Shown piece by piece: positions 1 to 7,157 of a DNA stretch of 12,124 nt. This DNA is from an uncultured Butyrivibrio sp. (GTDB lineage Bacteria; Bacillota; Clostridia; Lachnospirales; Lachnospiraceae). The position numbers and the translations under genes were made by a program. The stretch covers positions 1 through 12,124 of the forward strand of contig CAMVRW010000043.1 of NCBI GenBank assembly GCA_947169985.1. Reading direction: 5' to 3'. The notes below the pieces were generated by a model. It was not told where the DNA came from. It saw nothing but the letters and a program-made list of their open reading frames with translations, and did not search any database. Position 1 is the first letter of the stretch. Each line of letters opens with the position of its first letter.

Positions 1-1333
1 GCTCGCCGTCTGTTGTCCACCAGTCATATCCACGGTCGTTCTTTGCAGGGAACTCGTCTCCGCCGCCCTGTGAATGATGGAACTTGTCCTCGATCTCTGC
101 TGCTACTGTAGGATTTGATGAGTATCCACCCATGTCCTTACCCCAAGCTTCGAAGCCTGACTCTGTGCAAGTCATGAATGCGATGAATGCGCATGCTGTC
201 CAAGGAAGAGGAGAGTTCTTTGTAAGGAACAGGTAGTGGCAATATCCATATCCGCCGATTCCTGTGTAGCCATCCTGATAAGCTGCAACATTGATGTTGT
301 TAACTGATACGGAAGCTGACTCCTCAACTGAACGAAGCTTTGAATAAACTAAAAGTCCTGACTGATCCTTTGCTGATGCATCTACAAGAGTGTTGCAGAT
401 AGGACCGTCATCAGTCTGCTCGTTGTAGTTGTTAACCCAGAGCTTGATCCATGCAAGAGCATAAGCGCCGTTTGCGCCAAGACCAAGGTCGTTAGCATCA
501 GCCTGCATAGCCTGGATTGTAGGCTCGAAGTATGCCTTCTTTGTGTCATCAAGCTTGTCATAAGCTTCCTTAAGCCATGTAGCGTACTTGTCTTCTGTGA
601 GCATCATAAGGAAGTTCTTTCCTACGATCTCAGAGTCAACGCCCATGAAAAGAGGATGTGATCCTTCATATACGAAATCCCAGCAGTTTGTGAATGTAGC
701 TGAGCCCTGGTTGTTGTACATGAATACCTTGTTAAGCGTCTGAAGTGGAAGGAATCCTGTGTATGCATCAGCTGTTGTTCCGTTAGCCTCTGCCCACTCC
801 TTAGGAACGAAGGTCTTAAGGATATCTGTGTCAACCATCTTTGACTGGATCTGGTTACCATCCTGGATAAGAGTCATGGCAAATGTGCCTTCGCTCTTAA
901 GGGAATCAGATGTGAGCTGCTCGAAGATCTTGTTGTTCTTTGGCTGCTGCCACTCAAATTCCATTGAGTAAGATGGATCGATTGACTGTAAGTACTCGAT
1001 GAATACTGGAAGTGCTGACTTACCACGGCTGGAGTTTCCTACACCGTAGAAGGTCTTGCCGTTTGACTCTTCGATAGCCTTCTTTGCAAGCTCTTCCATT
1101 GACATTGTTTCTGCCTCAGCGATGATGGCATCGATTCCTGTAAGCTCTGCTGCAGGAGCTGCTGTCTCTGTAGCTGTAGCAGCTGCTGTGTTATCTGTAG
1201 CTGTTCCGGCATCAGATGTTGTCTGCTGAGTGTCTGATGTAGTTGTTGTTCCTGTTGCTGCGCTTCCGCAACCTGCAAGAGCAGATACAACCATTGTGAA
1301 TGCTAAGACTGTAGATAATACTTTCTTTTTCAC
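1..1333 (-). CDS. extracellular solute-binding lipoprotein of an ABC importer (3' end outside the window)
   Basis: The 444 visible codons start at GTG 1333, preceded by AGGAGGG with 6-nt spacing. The N-terminus is a lipoprotein signal: KKK, a hydrophobic stretch, and lipobox L19-A-G-C22, so the protein should be anchored on the outer face of the membrane. Residues 24-60 form a Thr/Ala/Ser-rich linker typical of Firmicutes binding lipoproteins. The body, from about residue 78 (KTFYGVGNSSRGKSALPVF) onward, reads as a type 2 periplasmic-binding fold of the extracellular solute-binding class. The ligand cannot be read from sequence. Codon choice is strongly restricted (AAG, AAC, GGA, GCT/GCA), unlike the neighbouring kinase gene, which suggests high expression. 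It lies downstream of a binding-protein/kinase/regulator operon on the same strand and is probably the transport component that operon controls. Partners such as permeases would lie left of the window. The family assignment is confident; the substrate is unknown. Confidence 0.88.
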   Translation of the reverse strand, partial: MKKKVLSTVLAFTMVVSALAGCGSAATGTTTTSDTQQTTSDAGTATDNTAAATATETAAPAAELTGIDAIIAEAETMSMEELAKKAIEESNGKTFYGVGNSSRGKSALPVFIEYLQSIDPSYSMEFEWQQPKNNKIFEQLTSDSLKSEGTFAMTLIQDGNQIQSKMVDTDILKTFVPKEWAEANGTTADAYTGFLPLQTLNKVFMYNNQGSATFTNCWDFVYEGSHPLFMGVDSEIVGKNFLMMLTEDKYATWLKEAYDKLDDTKKAYFEPTIQAMQADANDLGLGANGAYALAWIKLWVNNYNEQTDDGPICNTLVDASAKDQSGLLVYSKLRSVEESASVSVNNINVAAYQDGYTGIGGYGYCHYLFLTKNSPLPWTACAFIAFMTCTESGFEAWGKDMGGYSSNPTVAAEIEDKFHHSQGGGDEFPAKNDRGYDWWTTDGE

Positions 1334-1360
1334 TTTTAACCCTCCTTTTAATGCGTGCAC

Positions 1361-1401
1361 AAAAAAATGTAGTTAACACGCTGTTTCATGTTAACTACAT
1401 T
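1361..1401 (-). terminator. 13-bp perfect inverted repeat with T-run: intrinsic terminator, attenuator or operator
   Basis: On the minus strand AATGTAGTTAACA (1401-1389) pairs perfectly with TGTTAACTACATT (1378-1366) across a 10-nt loop. The run of T continues to 1361. This is the shape of a Rho-independent terminator for the response-regulator operon ending at 1484, although the stem is AT-rich. The dyad lies only 32 nt before the GTG of the binding-protein gene, so readthrough could feed that gene. A second, overlapping 15-bp palindrome (AACTACA-T-TGTAGTT, 1393-1407) shares the upstream arm, so an operator is also possible. Confidence 0.6.
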
Positions 1402-1406
1402 GTAGT

Positions 1407-1435
1407 TGTATCAGTTTTTTATTTGCAGAAGACAA
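1407..1435 (-). promoter_or_regulatory. possible promoter of the solute-binding protein gene
   Basis: TTGTCT (1435-1430) is followed after 17 bp by GATACA (1412-1407) on the minus strand. The -35 box is fair and the -10 box poor (3 of 6). If used, transcription would start near 1400, inside the inverted repeat, which would then be either a 5' hairpin or an operator over the start site. The weak match fits a promoter needing an activator such as the neighbouring AraC-type regulator, but this is inference. Confidence 0.3.
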
Positions 1436-1483
1436 TTCTGATATTATTTGTAATTTTTTAACATTTTATTTATAAATTCCTGA

Positions 1484-2251
1484 TCATTCCATTAGACCCT
1501 TGGTCTGATAGTCAGAAGGGGTGCGGCCCACAAGCTTTTTGAAGGTGTTGGAAAAGTATGCAATATCCTGATATCCAACCTTCTCTGCAACCTCGTATAT
1601 CTTCACCTGGACATCCTTAAGATAGTCCATGGCCATTCTGATACGATACTTGGTGAGATAATTGTTTATGCTGACATCTGTTTCTGCCTTAAAAAGTCTG
1701 CTTATGTGCCCATCACTGACTCCCATAGACTGGGCAAGGCCCGTCACAGAAAAGTCCATCTCAGCAAAGTGCTCCTCAATATAGGCTATGGCTGTCTGAA
1801 CGTACCTGTTGGAAATATCTTCCTTTTTCTTAAGAGGTATAAGATTCTCCTCAAGCTCTTTTGACGAGGCGGGAGCATTGGGATGGAGATGCAGAAGCCT
1901 TTGAATTGAGGCCTCCAGCTCACCGTCCTGAAAGGGCTTTAAAAGATAATCCGAGACTCCGATCCTGATGGCCTGTCTTGCATATTCAAATTCATTGTAG
2001 GCAGTAAGGAATATAACCTTGGTCCCGGGATATTTTTCAAGGAGCTTTTCTGCCAGAGCAATGCCGTCCATCTTTGGCATCCTGATATCAGATACCACAA
2101 GGTCCGGGCGAAACTCGTCTGCCATTAAAAGAGCTTCTTCCCCGTTTGAAGCCTCTGCCACAACCTCACACCCGATAAGGGCCCAGTCGGTCTCACTCCT
2201 TATTCCCATTCTCACGTATTTCTCGTCGTCAACTATCAAAACCTTTGTCAT
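1484..2251 (-). CDS. response regulator, receiver plus AraC-type DNA-binding domain (YesN/HptR type)
   Basis: 255 aa. Residues 1-120 form a receiver domain with acidic pair D8-D9, phospho-acceptor D55 in SDIRMPKMDG, T83 and K105 (LLKPF). After a linker, residues about 150-250 form an AraC-type double helix-turn-helix, with the family signature around GYQDIAYFSNTFKKLVGRTPSDYQ. It should be phosphorylated by the kinase encoded immediately upstream and then bind DNA near its target transporter gene. The ATG overlaps the kinase TGA (ATGA), with AGGTGA as ribosome site, so translation is probably coupled. It is the last gene of the four-gene operon, and the hairpin at 1361-1401 follows it. The likely target by position is the binding-protein gene at 1-1333. 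The family is certain; the regulon is inferred. Confidence 0.95.
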   Translation of the reverse strand: MTKVLIVDDEKYVRMGIRSETDWALIGCEVVAEASNGEEALLMADEFRPDLVVSDIRMPKMDGIALAEKLLEKYPGTKVIFLTAYNEFEYARQAIRIGVSDYLLKPFQDGELEASIQRLLHLHPNAPASSKELEENLIPLKKKEDISNRYVQTAIAYIEEHFAEMDFSVTGLAQSMGVSDGHISRLFKAETDVSINNYLTKYRIRMAMDYLKDVQVKIYEVAEKVGYQDIAYFSNTFKKLVGRTPSDYQTKGLME

Positions 2252-3999
2252 GTCTCACCTTTTGTCTCTATGGTCGTCTTATCATCGGCTCTTACTGGCT
2301 CTTTTTCCGAATAGGGCAAAGTTACGATCATGACTGTTCCGCCACCTGAGGGCCTTACAGCCAGCACTCCATACTCCTTGCCATAGTAGAGTCTGATGAT
2401 GGTATTTACATTGTTAAGGCCAAGATGTCCCTTCAAGGTCTCGGGATCATCATTGTTAAGGGCTGTCAGCATCTCATCGCTAATGCCCTTTCCGTTGTCC
2501 TGAACTGAGATCTTCAAAAGGTCCGGTTTGTCATCAGTGCCCTTTTCCCTTATGGCTGCCACATATATGTGACCGTTTTCCATCTCATCCATTCCATGTA
2601 TTATGGCATTCTCAACTATCGGCTGTAATATCAGCTTGGGGATGATGGCCTCCATTATCTCATCAGGAATATCTATGGTTATATCAAACTTGTCATCAAA
2701 CCTGATCCTCTGGATCTCGCAGTAGTTCTCGATGAGCTTTATCTCCTCAGAGAGCTTCACGAACTGGTTTTGGGAGATGCTGGTCCGAAGGATCCCTGCC
2801 AGTGAAGCCGACATTGTGGCAACCTCCGGCACCTGATTGGCCTTAGCCACCCACTTGATGGTATCAAGAGTGTTGTACAAGAAGTGAGGATTAAGCTGAG
2901 CCTGCATCATCTCGATCCTGGTCTCGTTGACCTTTCTCTCTGCAGCCACTCTCTCTTCCATGGTTTCCTTCAGCTTGGTTGTCATCTTATTAAAACCAAC
3001 AGCCAGCTGTTCGAACTCATCCTCACGCTCCAGCTCTATCTTGGCATCAAAGTCACCCTTTCTAAAGCGCTTCATTCCTGCTGCCAGAGTAGCTATGGGC
3101 TTTGAAACGTAGTTACTCATCCTGTTTGCCACAACAAGACAGACTATAACACTTATAACTGCCAACAACAAGATGATCTGATAGCCTGCCCTTACAGCTG
3201 TCTCGTCCAAAGCAGGAGGTGTGACATAAACACTAAGGAGCCCTGTGTCTCCCATTGGTGTGATATAGATATTGCTCTCAAATCCCGCATTGTATAGCTG
3301 CCCGGAAAAGAGATTTCTCCTGATCCCCGAAAGAACTGTTCCATCCTGAGTTGTACCCATCATGCAAAATGGCCTAAAATGCTCGTTGGTCAGCATGAAG
3401 CCATCCCTTGAATTTAAGCTTCCTCCCAGCTGCTCCTTAAGACTGCTTTGCTCAATCCTTATTACCGCATATCCCGGCTCATCCTTATTTACGATACGCC
3501 TTGCGATCAAAAGAGCTGCACCGGACTCCGAAGCATTTCCCGGATCCAGGGCATAAACTGTCTTTCCGCCGCTGTTTTTGGCATCGTACAAAACCGAGTA
3601 ATAATCAGGAAGGGGATCTGACTTGTAGCCACTTCTTGTGCTGTACATACATCTGCTTCCGATGTACAGATCCACCACAGAGAAGGTCCTTATATCCTGA
3701 GTTACCTCATAAAGGTTTGAATATATTTCCAGTGAATTCTTTCTTCCCTTGAAAAAAGCATTCCTAAGGACTTCGTTTTGGGAGATGGCGTCAAGTGTCG
3801 CCTCAGATCTTTCCAGAAGATCCAAAACCCTTCCGGATACCAGCTCTTCCTGCTGAGCATCCATCCTCTCGTAGTCAGCAACAACCCTTGCCTGGAATCC
3901 CTGTACTGTAAGGATTCCTCCGAATATAACCAGGAAAAGAGTTACTGCCAGGAATACTACGAAGATCTGCCTCTTAAAGGACTGTCTCACAAATCCCAT
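2248..3999 (-). CDS. sensor histidine kinase, YesM/HptS type
   Basis: 583 aa from ATG 3999. AGGAG sits 7 nt before this ATG but only 1 nt before an in-frame GTG at 4005, so the ATG is preferred. Order of parts: TM1 about residues 11-34; an extracellular sensor region to about 265; TM2 about 273-292; a HAMP segment to about 345; then the His_kinase domain with H372 in QLNPHFLYNTLDTIKW, and a HATPase_c domain with N464 (PIVENAIIHG), DNGKG 501-505 and GHLGLNNV. This is the LytS/YesM class, which phosphorylates AraC-type regulators such as the product of the next gene, which it overlaps by 4 nt. The gene for a binding lipoprotein lies just upstream (2-nt gap), suggesting that the kinase reads ligand through that protein, as HptS does with HptA. 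The signal itself is unknown. Confidence 0.95.
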   Translation of the reverse strand: MGFVRQSFKRQIFVVFLAVTLFLVIFGGILTVQGFQARVVADYERMDAQQEELVSGRVLDLLERSEATLDAISQNEVLRNAFFKGRKNSLEIYSNLYEVTQDIRTFSVVDLYIGSRCMYSTRSGYKSDPLPDYYSVLYDAKNSGGKTVYALDPGNASESGAALLIARRIVNKDEPGYAVIRIEQSSLKEQLGGSLNSRDGFMLTNEHFRPFCMMGTTQDGTVLSGIRRNLFSGQLYNAGFESNIYITPMGDTGLLSVYVTPPALDETAVRAGYQIILLLAVISVIVCLVVANRMSNYVSKPIATLAAGMKRFRKGDFDAKIELEREDEFEQLAVGFNKMTTKLKETMEERVAAERKVNETRIEMMQAQLNPHFLYNTLDTIKWVAKANQVPEVATMSASLAGILRTSISQNQFVKLSEEIKLIENYCEIQRIRFDDKFDITIDIPDEIMEAIIPKLILQPIVENAIIHGMDEMENGHIYVAAIREKGTDDKPDLLKISVQDNGKGISDEMLTALNNDDPETLKGHLGLNNVNTIIRLYYGKEYGVLAVRPSGGGTVMIVTLPYSEKEPVRADDKTTIETKGET

Positions 4000-4001
4000 A
4001 C

Positions 4002-5063
4002 TCACTCTCCTTCCTGCCCTCTAAGGGCATTCCAGAGAGAAAAGACCTCTTCCTCTTCCCTGGCAGATTTTTGCACATCAAATCTTATAAGGTTTATGCT
4101 GTTTCCCATGGACTGTCCAAGGTCCTTTCTTACTGACCTTCGATAGAACTTATCCTGGGCATATTTCTGGGTGTCGTATCCCACCACAAAATCAATGAAT
4201 TTTCCTGCATTATAGCTGTGTGGCGCATTCTTTACCATGGCACAGCCGTCGGGAACTGCGCTGGTCCCATCCTCCGGGTAAACCATGTCTATGTCTTCGC
4301 CCTGATCCATGGCTTTCCTTGCTGTCTCCTCAAGGGTTATCCCTATGAGATAGGTTCCGTCTGTAACCTTAGGTATAACCTGACCTGAGGAATTTAAGAC
4401 CTTTCCATCCAACTGCTCATAAAACCTAGGCACCAGGCTTTCAGCGCTCTCGTTAAATATCTGTTCCATGGTGGAGATAATGGTATAGCTGGTTCCGGAA
4501 TTTGTTATATCAGCAAAAGAGATCTGGCCCTTCCACTTGTCGTCAAACAGCTCCTGCCAGGTCTTTGGGACCTCTGAATAGGATACGAGTTTTGGGTTGT
4601 AGATAAAAACTATAGGTAGCTCCGTGAAGGGAGTCCAGAAATCATCCGCGTCAACGTAATTGGGGTCCAGATTCTCTTTTCCCGCTGTCTCATAGGCAGT
4701 GAAAAGATCCTTTTGGGCCTCGTAGCTTTCGATTCCGCCTCCAAACATAATGTCGCACTGACCGATTGCCGAAGCCTCTTTTACCTGAGAGAGCATCTCG
4801 GCCGTACCACCTGCGTGAATTTCCACCCAGATTCCGGTCCTGTTCTCAAACTCCCTTATTATCGGCAGATACACCTCTTCCTTGTGGGAGGTGTAGACGA
4901 TGAGCTGCTTTTCTTCAGGGACATTGTAACGCTCGGAGAGCTCCTGTATGGCTTTTTGACGCTCGGTTCCTGCGCACGACGAAAGCAGAAGCATTGCTGC
5001 TCCTGCCGTCAGAATTGTCACTATTTTTATTAGTCGTTTTGTCTGATCAATGAAAATGTTCAT
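4002..5063 (-). CDS. iron/HptA-type extracellular binding lipoprotein linked to a two-component system
   Basis: 353 aa. The signal peptide ends in lipobox L27-S-S-C30, so the mature protein is lipid-anchored outside the membrane. The mature sequence opens with KQLIVYTSHKEEVYLPIIRE, the typical start of the AfuA/FutA-like (COG1840-type) binding proteins, and continues with the family-style DIMFGGGIES and NSGTSYTI segments. Despite the iron label, members of this family sense sugar phosphates or other anions; in HptRSA the equivalent protein is the external sensor for glucose-6-phosphate. No permease or ATPase gene adjoins it, which favours a sensory role with the kinase encoded next. The ATG overlaps the preceding stop codon (TAATG) and has no clear ribosome site, so coupled translation is likely. 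The ligand is unknown. Confidence 0.88.
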   Translation of the reverse strand: MNIFIDQTKRLIKIVTILTAGAAMLLLSSCAGTERQKAIQELSERYNVPEEKQLIVYTSHKEEVYLPIIREFENRTGIWVEIHAGGTAEMLSQVKEASAIGQCDIMFGGGIESYEAQKDLFTAYETAGKENLDPNYVDADDFWTPFTELPIVFIYNPKLVSYSEVPKTWQELFDDKWKGQISFADITNSGTSYTIISTMEQIFNESAESLVPRFYEQLDGKVLNSSGQVIPKVTDGTYLIGITLEETARKAMDQGEDIDMVYPEDGTSAVPDGCAMVKNAPHSYNAGKFIDFVVGYDTQKYAQDKFYRRSVRKDLGQSMGNSINLIRFDVQKSAREEEEVFSLWNALRGQEGE

Positions 5064-6661
5064 TAACTGTTACTTTCCCGGGCTTTCATTTCCTCTTTTC
5101 GTTTGTACATGTTTGTGTCAGCCCTCTTAAACACATCTGATACGGTGAAGTCCTTCTCAGGATCAAAAAGAGCTACTCCGATAGCCGCAGAGATCCGCTG
5201 CCAGGGTTCAAGACTGTCATCTGCAAGGCGCCTGTCTATCTCTGCATACAGCTCCTCCACCAGTTTTTCTACGTTCTCATAATCGCTGTTTTTCAGGATA
5301 ACGGCAAATACGTCTCCACCAATTCTGAATACCGGTGAGTGCTTGAATACATTACAAACCAGCATACACAGCTCTTTTATCGCGGTATTTCCGCTGTCGT
5401 GTCCGTGCTCTTCGTTGATGGCCTTTAAATTGTTAAGGTCTACCATTGCAAGACCGAATTTATCTTCTCCTCCAGCCACATCCCACTCAAGCTTCCTGAT
5501 CTCATCCTCGTAGGCGCTTCTGTTTCTGATACCAGTAAGGGCATCTCTGTTGGCCAGGGCCTGAAGCTCGCTGGCCTGCTTTCTGGTCTCCGTCAGCTCG
5601 TTGGTGGCAGTGCTAAGATGCTTCATAAACTTATCCATCTCAAGCATCATTTCTGCCGTATGATTCGCAAGGGCTGAGATTTCGTCGCCGCCTCTGGCAT
5701 CATACTCGATAACATGGGCAATCTTTGGATCCTTGGTCTTTGTATACTTTTTGATGTTAGTTACCAGGGCTTCCAGCTTTGCAATATAATTCCTCTCCAT
5801 GAAAGCCAGGGTAAGAATTACGCCTACTATAAGAATGAATCCCATTGTGGTTATAAGAATAAGTGTATTACGAAGTATTGTAGCATTGATTGAGGAAATT
5901 GGCACATCAATGGCGATGATTCCCATCTTTTCCCCATTTATATACAGCGGATAATAGTAGGTATATACATGTCCGTACTCGTTGCTTAACTCATCATGCT
6001 CTGGAAGTATCTCTCCTGTTTCCCATACTTTCCACATAACAGGGAATCGGTCCGCAGCCTCATAAATGTCCATGCAAACATTTATGCAGGACTTGCCATC
6101 AACAATTTTTTCTTCTCGCACAGCATCTATGACGTAGTACATATGATAAGGCTCACCTGTTGATGTTACATAGTAGGTGTAGTCCACTTCGAACACTTTA
6201 GTCGCAGACTCAAACACATAAAGCCAGTATTCATGCGTATAAACTGCAAAGGCATTTTTCACTTCATCAGACAGCTCGTCAAAAGAGATATCATAGCCCA
6301 GGACTTTTCCCGGGTACTGCTCAGCAAAAAGCTTCTGATACCTGTCCAGCGCCGGCAGGTAATTTCCGTCAAAATCAAAAGGGATAAGTACTTCGTCCCC
6401 ATGCTCCTTCATATACTCCTGATATTGGATAAAGTCCTCTCTATCAGCTTTTATCAGAGCCTGCAGATATTCTGACAGACTCTTGACGTTATCCTCTATC
6501 CTCTGCTCATAGATCCTCTCCTGGAGTCTGTATGTTGCAATTCCTCCAAGGACCAGTGTAACCACAGTAAATACCGCAAAAGCCACACCAAACTTAAAGA
6601 GCAGGCTCTCACTCTTTTTCCCGGTCAGAGATTTTTGATTAGTTGCACTGTTATCTCTCAT
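5063..6661 (-). CDS. membrane sensor protein with degenerate GGDEF domain (GGDVF)
   Basis: 532 aa from ATG 6661, chosen because AGGTG lies at good spacing. ATG 6682 in the same frame would add 7 residues but has no ribosome site. TM1 is about residues 21-43, an extracellular region of roughly 215 residues follows (probably Cache-like), then TM2 about 262-287, a HAMP-like segment and coiled coil, then a GGDEF domain from about 370. D408 (MVDLNN, metal) and N416 are kept, but the signature is GGDVF (448-452) instead of GGDEF, and the GHxxGD motif reads GHDSGN, replacing a residue that contacts guanine in PleD. No RxxD inhibitory site precedes the signature. It may be a weak diguanylate cyclase or a GTP/c-di-GMP-binding sensor. 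It leads the four-gene operon and overlaps the next gene by 1 nt. I saw no convincing promoter between it and the divergent tRNA. Confidence 0.9.
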   Translation of the reverse strand: MRDNSATNQKSLTGKKSESLLFKFGVAFAVFTVVTLVLGGIATYRLQERIYEQRIEDNVKSLSEYLQALIKADREDFIQYQEYMKEHGDEVLIPFDFDGNYLPALDRYQKLFAEQYPGKVLGYDISFDELSDEVKNAFAVYTHEYWLYVFESATKVFEVDYTYYVTSTGEPYHMYYVIDAVREEKIVDGKSCINVCMDIYEAADRFPVMWKVWETGEILPEHDELSNEYGHVYTYYYPLYINGEKMGIIAIDVPISSINATILRNTLILITTMGFILIVGVILTLAFMERNYIAKLEALVTNIKKYTKTKDPKIAHVIEYDARGGDEISALANHTAEMMLEMDKFMKHLSTATNELTETRKQASELQALANRDALTGIRNRSAYEDEIRKLEWDVAGGEDKFGLAMVDLNNLKAINEEHGHDSGNTAIKELCMLVCNVFKHSPVFRIGGDVFAVILKNSDYENVEKLVEELYAEIDRRLADDSLEPWQRISAAIGVALFDPEKDFTVSDVFKRADTNMYKRKEEMKARESNS

Positions 6662-6776
6662 AAGCCACCTATAAGAAAACATACCATTTTACGATATCAA
6701 CATATCTATATTTTACTACACTTTTCTTAACCTTTGCACTTTGTAATTCCAAAGCCTCCCTCCTGCCCTGTCTGCC

Positions 6777-6805
6777 TTGATTTAACACTGTCTTTGTGAT
6801 AATAT
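6777..6805 (+). promoter_or_regulatory. promoter of the tRNA-Arg gene
   Basis: TTGATT (6777-6782), a 17-bp spacer and TAATAT (6800-6805) lie on the plus strand. The predicted start near 6812 falls about 5 nt before the mature tRNA. Confidence 0.55.
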
Positions 6806-6816
6806 ACTTATTGCAT

Positions 6817-6890
6817 GTTTCCGTAGCTCAGCAGGATAGAGCGTTCGCCTCCTAAGCGAAAGGTCGTGCGTTCGAATCGCATCGGGAACA
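6817..6890 (+). tRNA. tRNA-Arg (anticodon CCU)
   Basis: This 74-nt cloverleaf has acceptor stem GTTTCCG/CGGGAAC (one T-G wobble), D arm GCTCAGCAGGATAGAGC, anticodon stem TTCGC/GCGAA with loop CTCCTAA (anticodon CCT at 6851-6853), and T arm GTGCG-TTCGAAT-CGCAT's standard core TTCGAAT. The discriminator base is A6890 and CCA is not encoded, so it is added after transcription. It reads AGG codons. It is a single gene with its own promoter and terminator, divergent from the GGDEF operon. I see no duplicated 3' end that would mark an integrated element. Confidence 0.96.
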
Positions 6891-6913
6891 TTCGCGAAGG
6901 CTACAAGCCATGC

Positions 6914-6977
6914 AAAAAAGGATACATAAAGCTCGACGGGAGTTTACTCACGAGAGAGCTTTTATGTATCCTTTTTT
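6914..6977 (+). terminator. long terminator hairpin after tRNA-Arg
   Basis: Left arm 6914-6934 (A6, GGATACATAAAGCTC) pairs with right arm 6956-6977 (GAGCTTTTATGTATCC, T6) with one bulged base, giving about 20 pairs. The 21-nt apex (6935-6955) can fold further (CTCG/CGAG, GAGT-TT-ACTC). The A6/T6 flanks make it potentially bidirectional. It begins 23 nt after the tRNA. Confidence 0.85.
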
Positions 6978-6980
6978 ATA

Positions 6981-7015
6981 GGGCGACAGCCCGCGGAGAA
7001 GGAAGCTTTGCTTCC
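6981..7015 (+). repeat. pair of small GC-rich hairpins after the tRNA terminator
   Basis: GGGC-GACA-GCCC (6981-6992) is followed by GGAAGC-TTT-GCTTCC (7001-7015), separated by CGCGGAGAA. Both are perfect stems directly behind a terminator, in a stretch with no gene of its own. They look like a palindromic intergenic repeat unit, but only one copy is visible here. The rest of 6891-7157 holds the terminator, the inverted repeat at 7062-7115 and the AraC leader. Confidence 0.5.
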
Positions 7016-7061
7016 GAGTTTGAGCATGGCGACAATGATCGTTATTTACGGATTATTCTTC

Positions 7062-7115
7062 GTACACTACTATTGCCGACAAAAGAAAGCATTTTATGTC
7101 GGGAACAGTATGTAC
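7062..7115. repeat. 54-bp imperfect inverted repeat upstream of the AraC/GyrI-like gene
   Basis: GTACACTACTATTGCCGACA (7062-7081) pairs with TGTCGGGAACAGTATGTAC (7097-7115) with one bulged base and two mismatches, around a 15-nt loop. It has no T-run, so it is not a simple terminator. It ends 42 nt before the start codon and 8 nt before a TATACT (7124-7129) that would serve as a -10 box with no recognisable -35. A regulator-binding dyad, an mRNA leader structure or a decayed small repeat element are all possible. Confidence 0.55.
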
Positions 7116-7157
7116 AACACCTCTATACTAAAGTTACAATCAAGTTGGAGGTTACTT

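Noticed and set aside
622-1290. Short frames on both strands inside the left solute-binding protein gene
   Set aside because: The minus-strand frame from GTG 1333 is open to the window edge with lipobox and strong ribosome site, so these are shadows, including the Gln/Leu-rich one.
5678-5692. GGDEI in the translated sensor protein as a second GGDEF signature
   Set aside because: It lies in the segment right after the second membrane helix and matches the common HAMP-type pattern GDEIxxLA; the real signature region is RIGGDVF further on.
6817-6900. tRNA-Arg as an attachment site for an integrated element
   Set aside because: No integrase gene and no repeat of the tRNA 3' end are visible in the window; the genes to the right look like chromosomal accessory genes.
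7008-7157. N-terminal extension of the AraC/GyrI-like protein from TTG 7008 or ATG 7026
   Set aside because: This stretch is full of hairpins, has no ribosome site, and the internal ATG 7158 has GGAGG at good spacing directly before a normal AraC-domain N-terminus.
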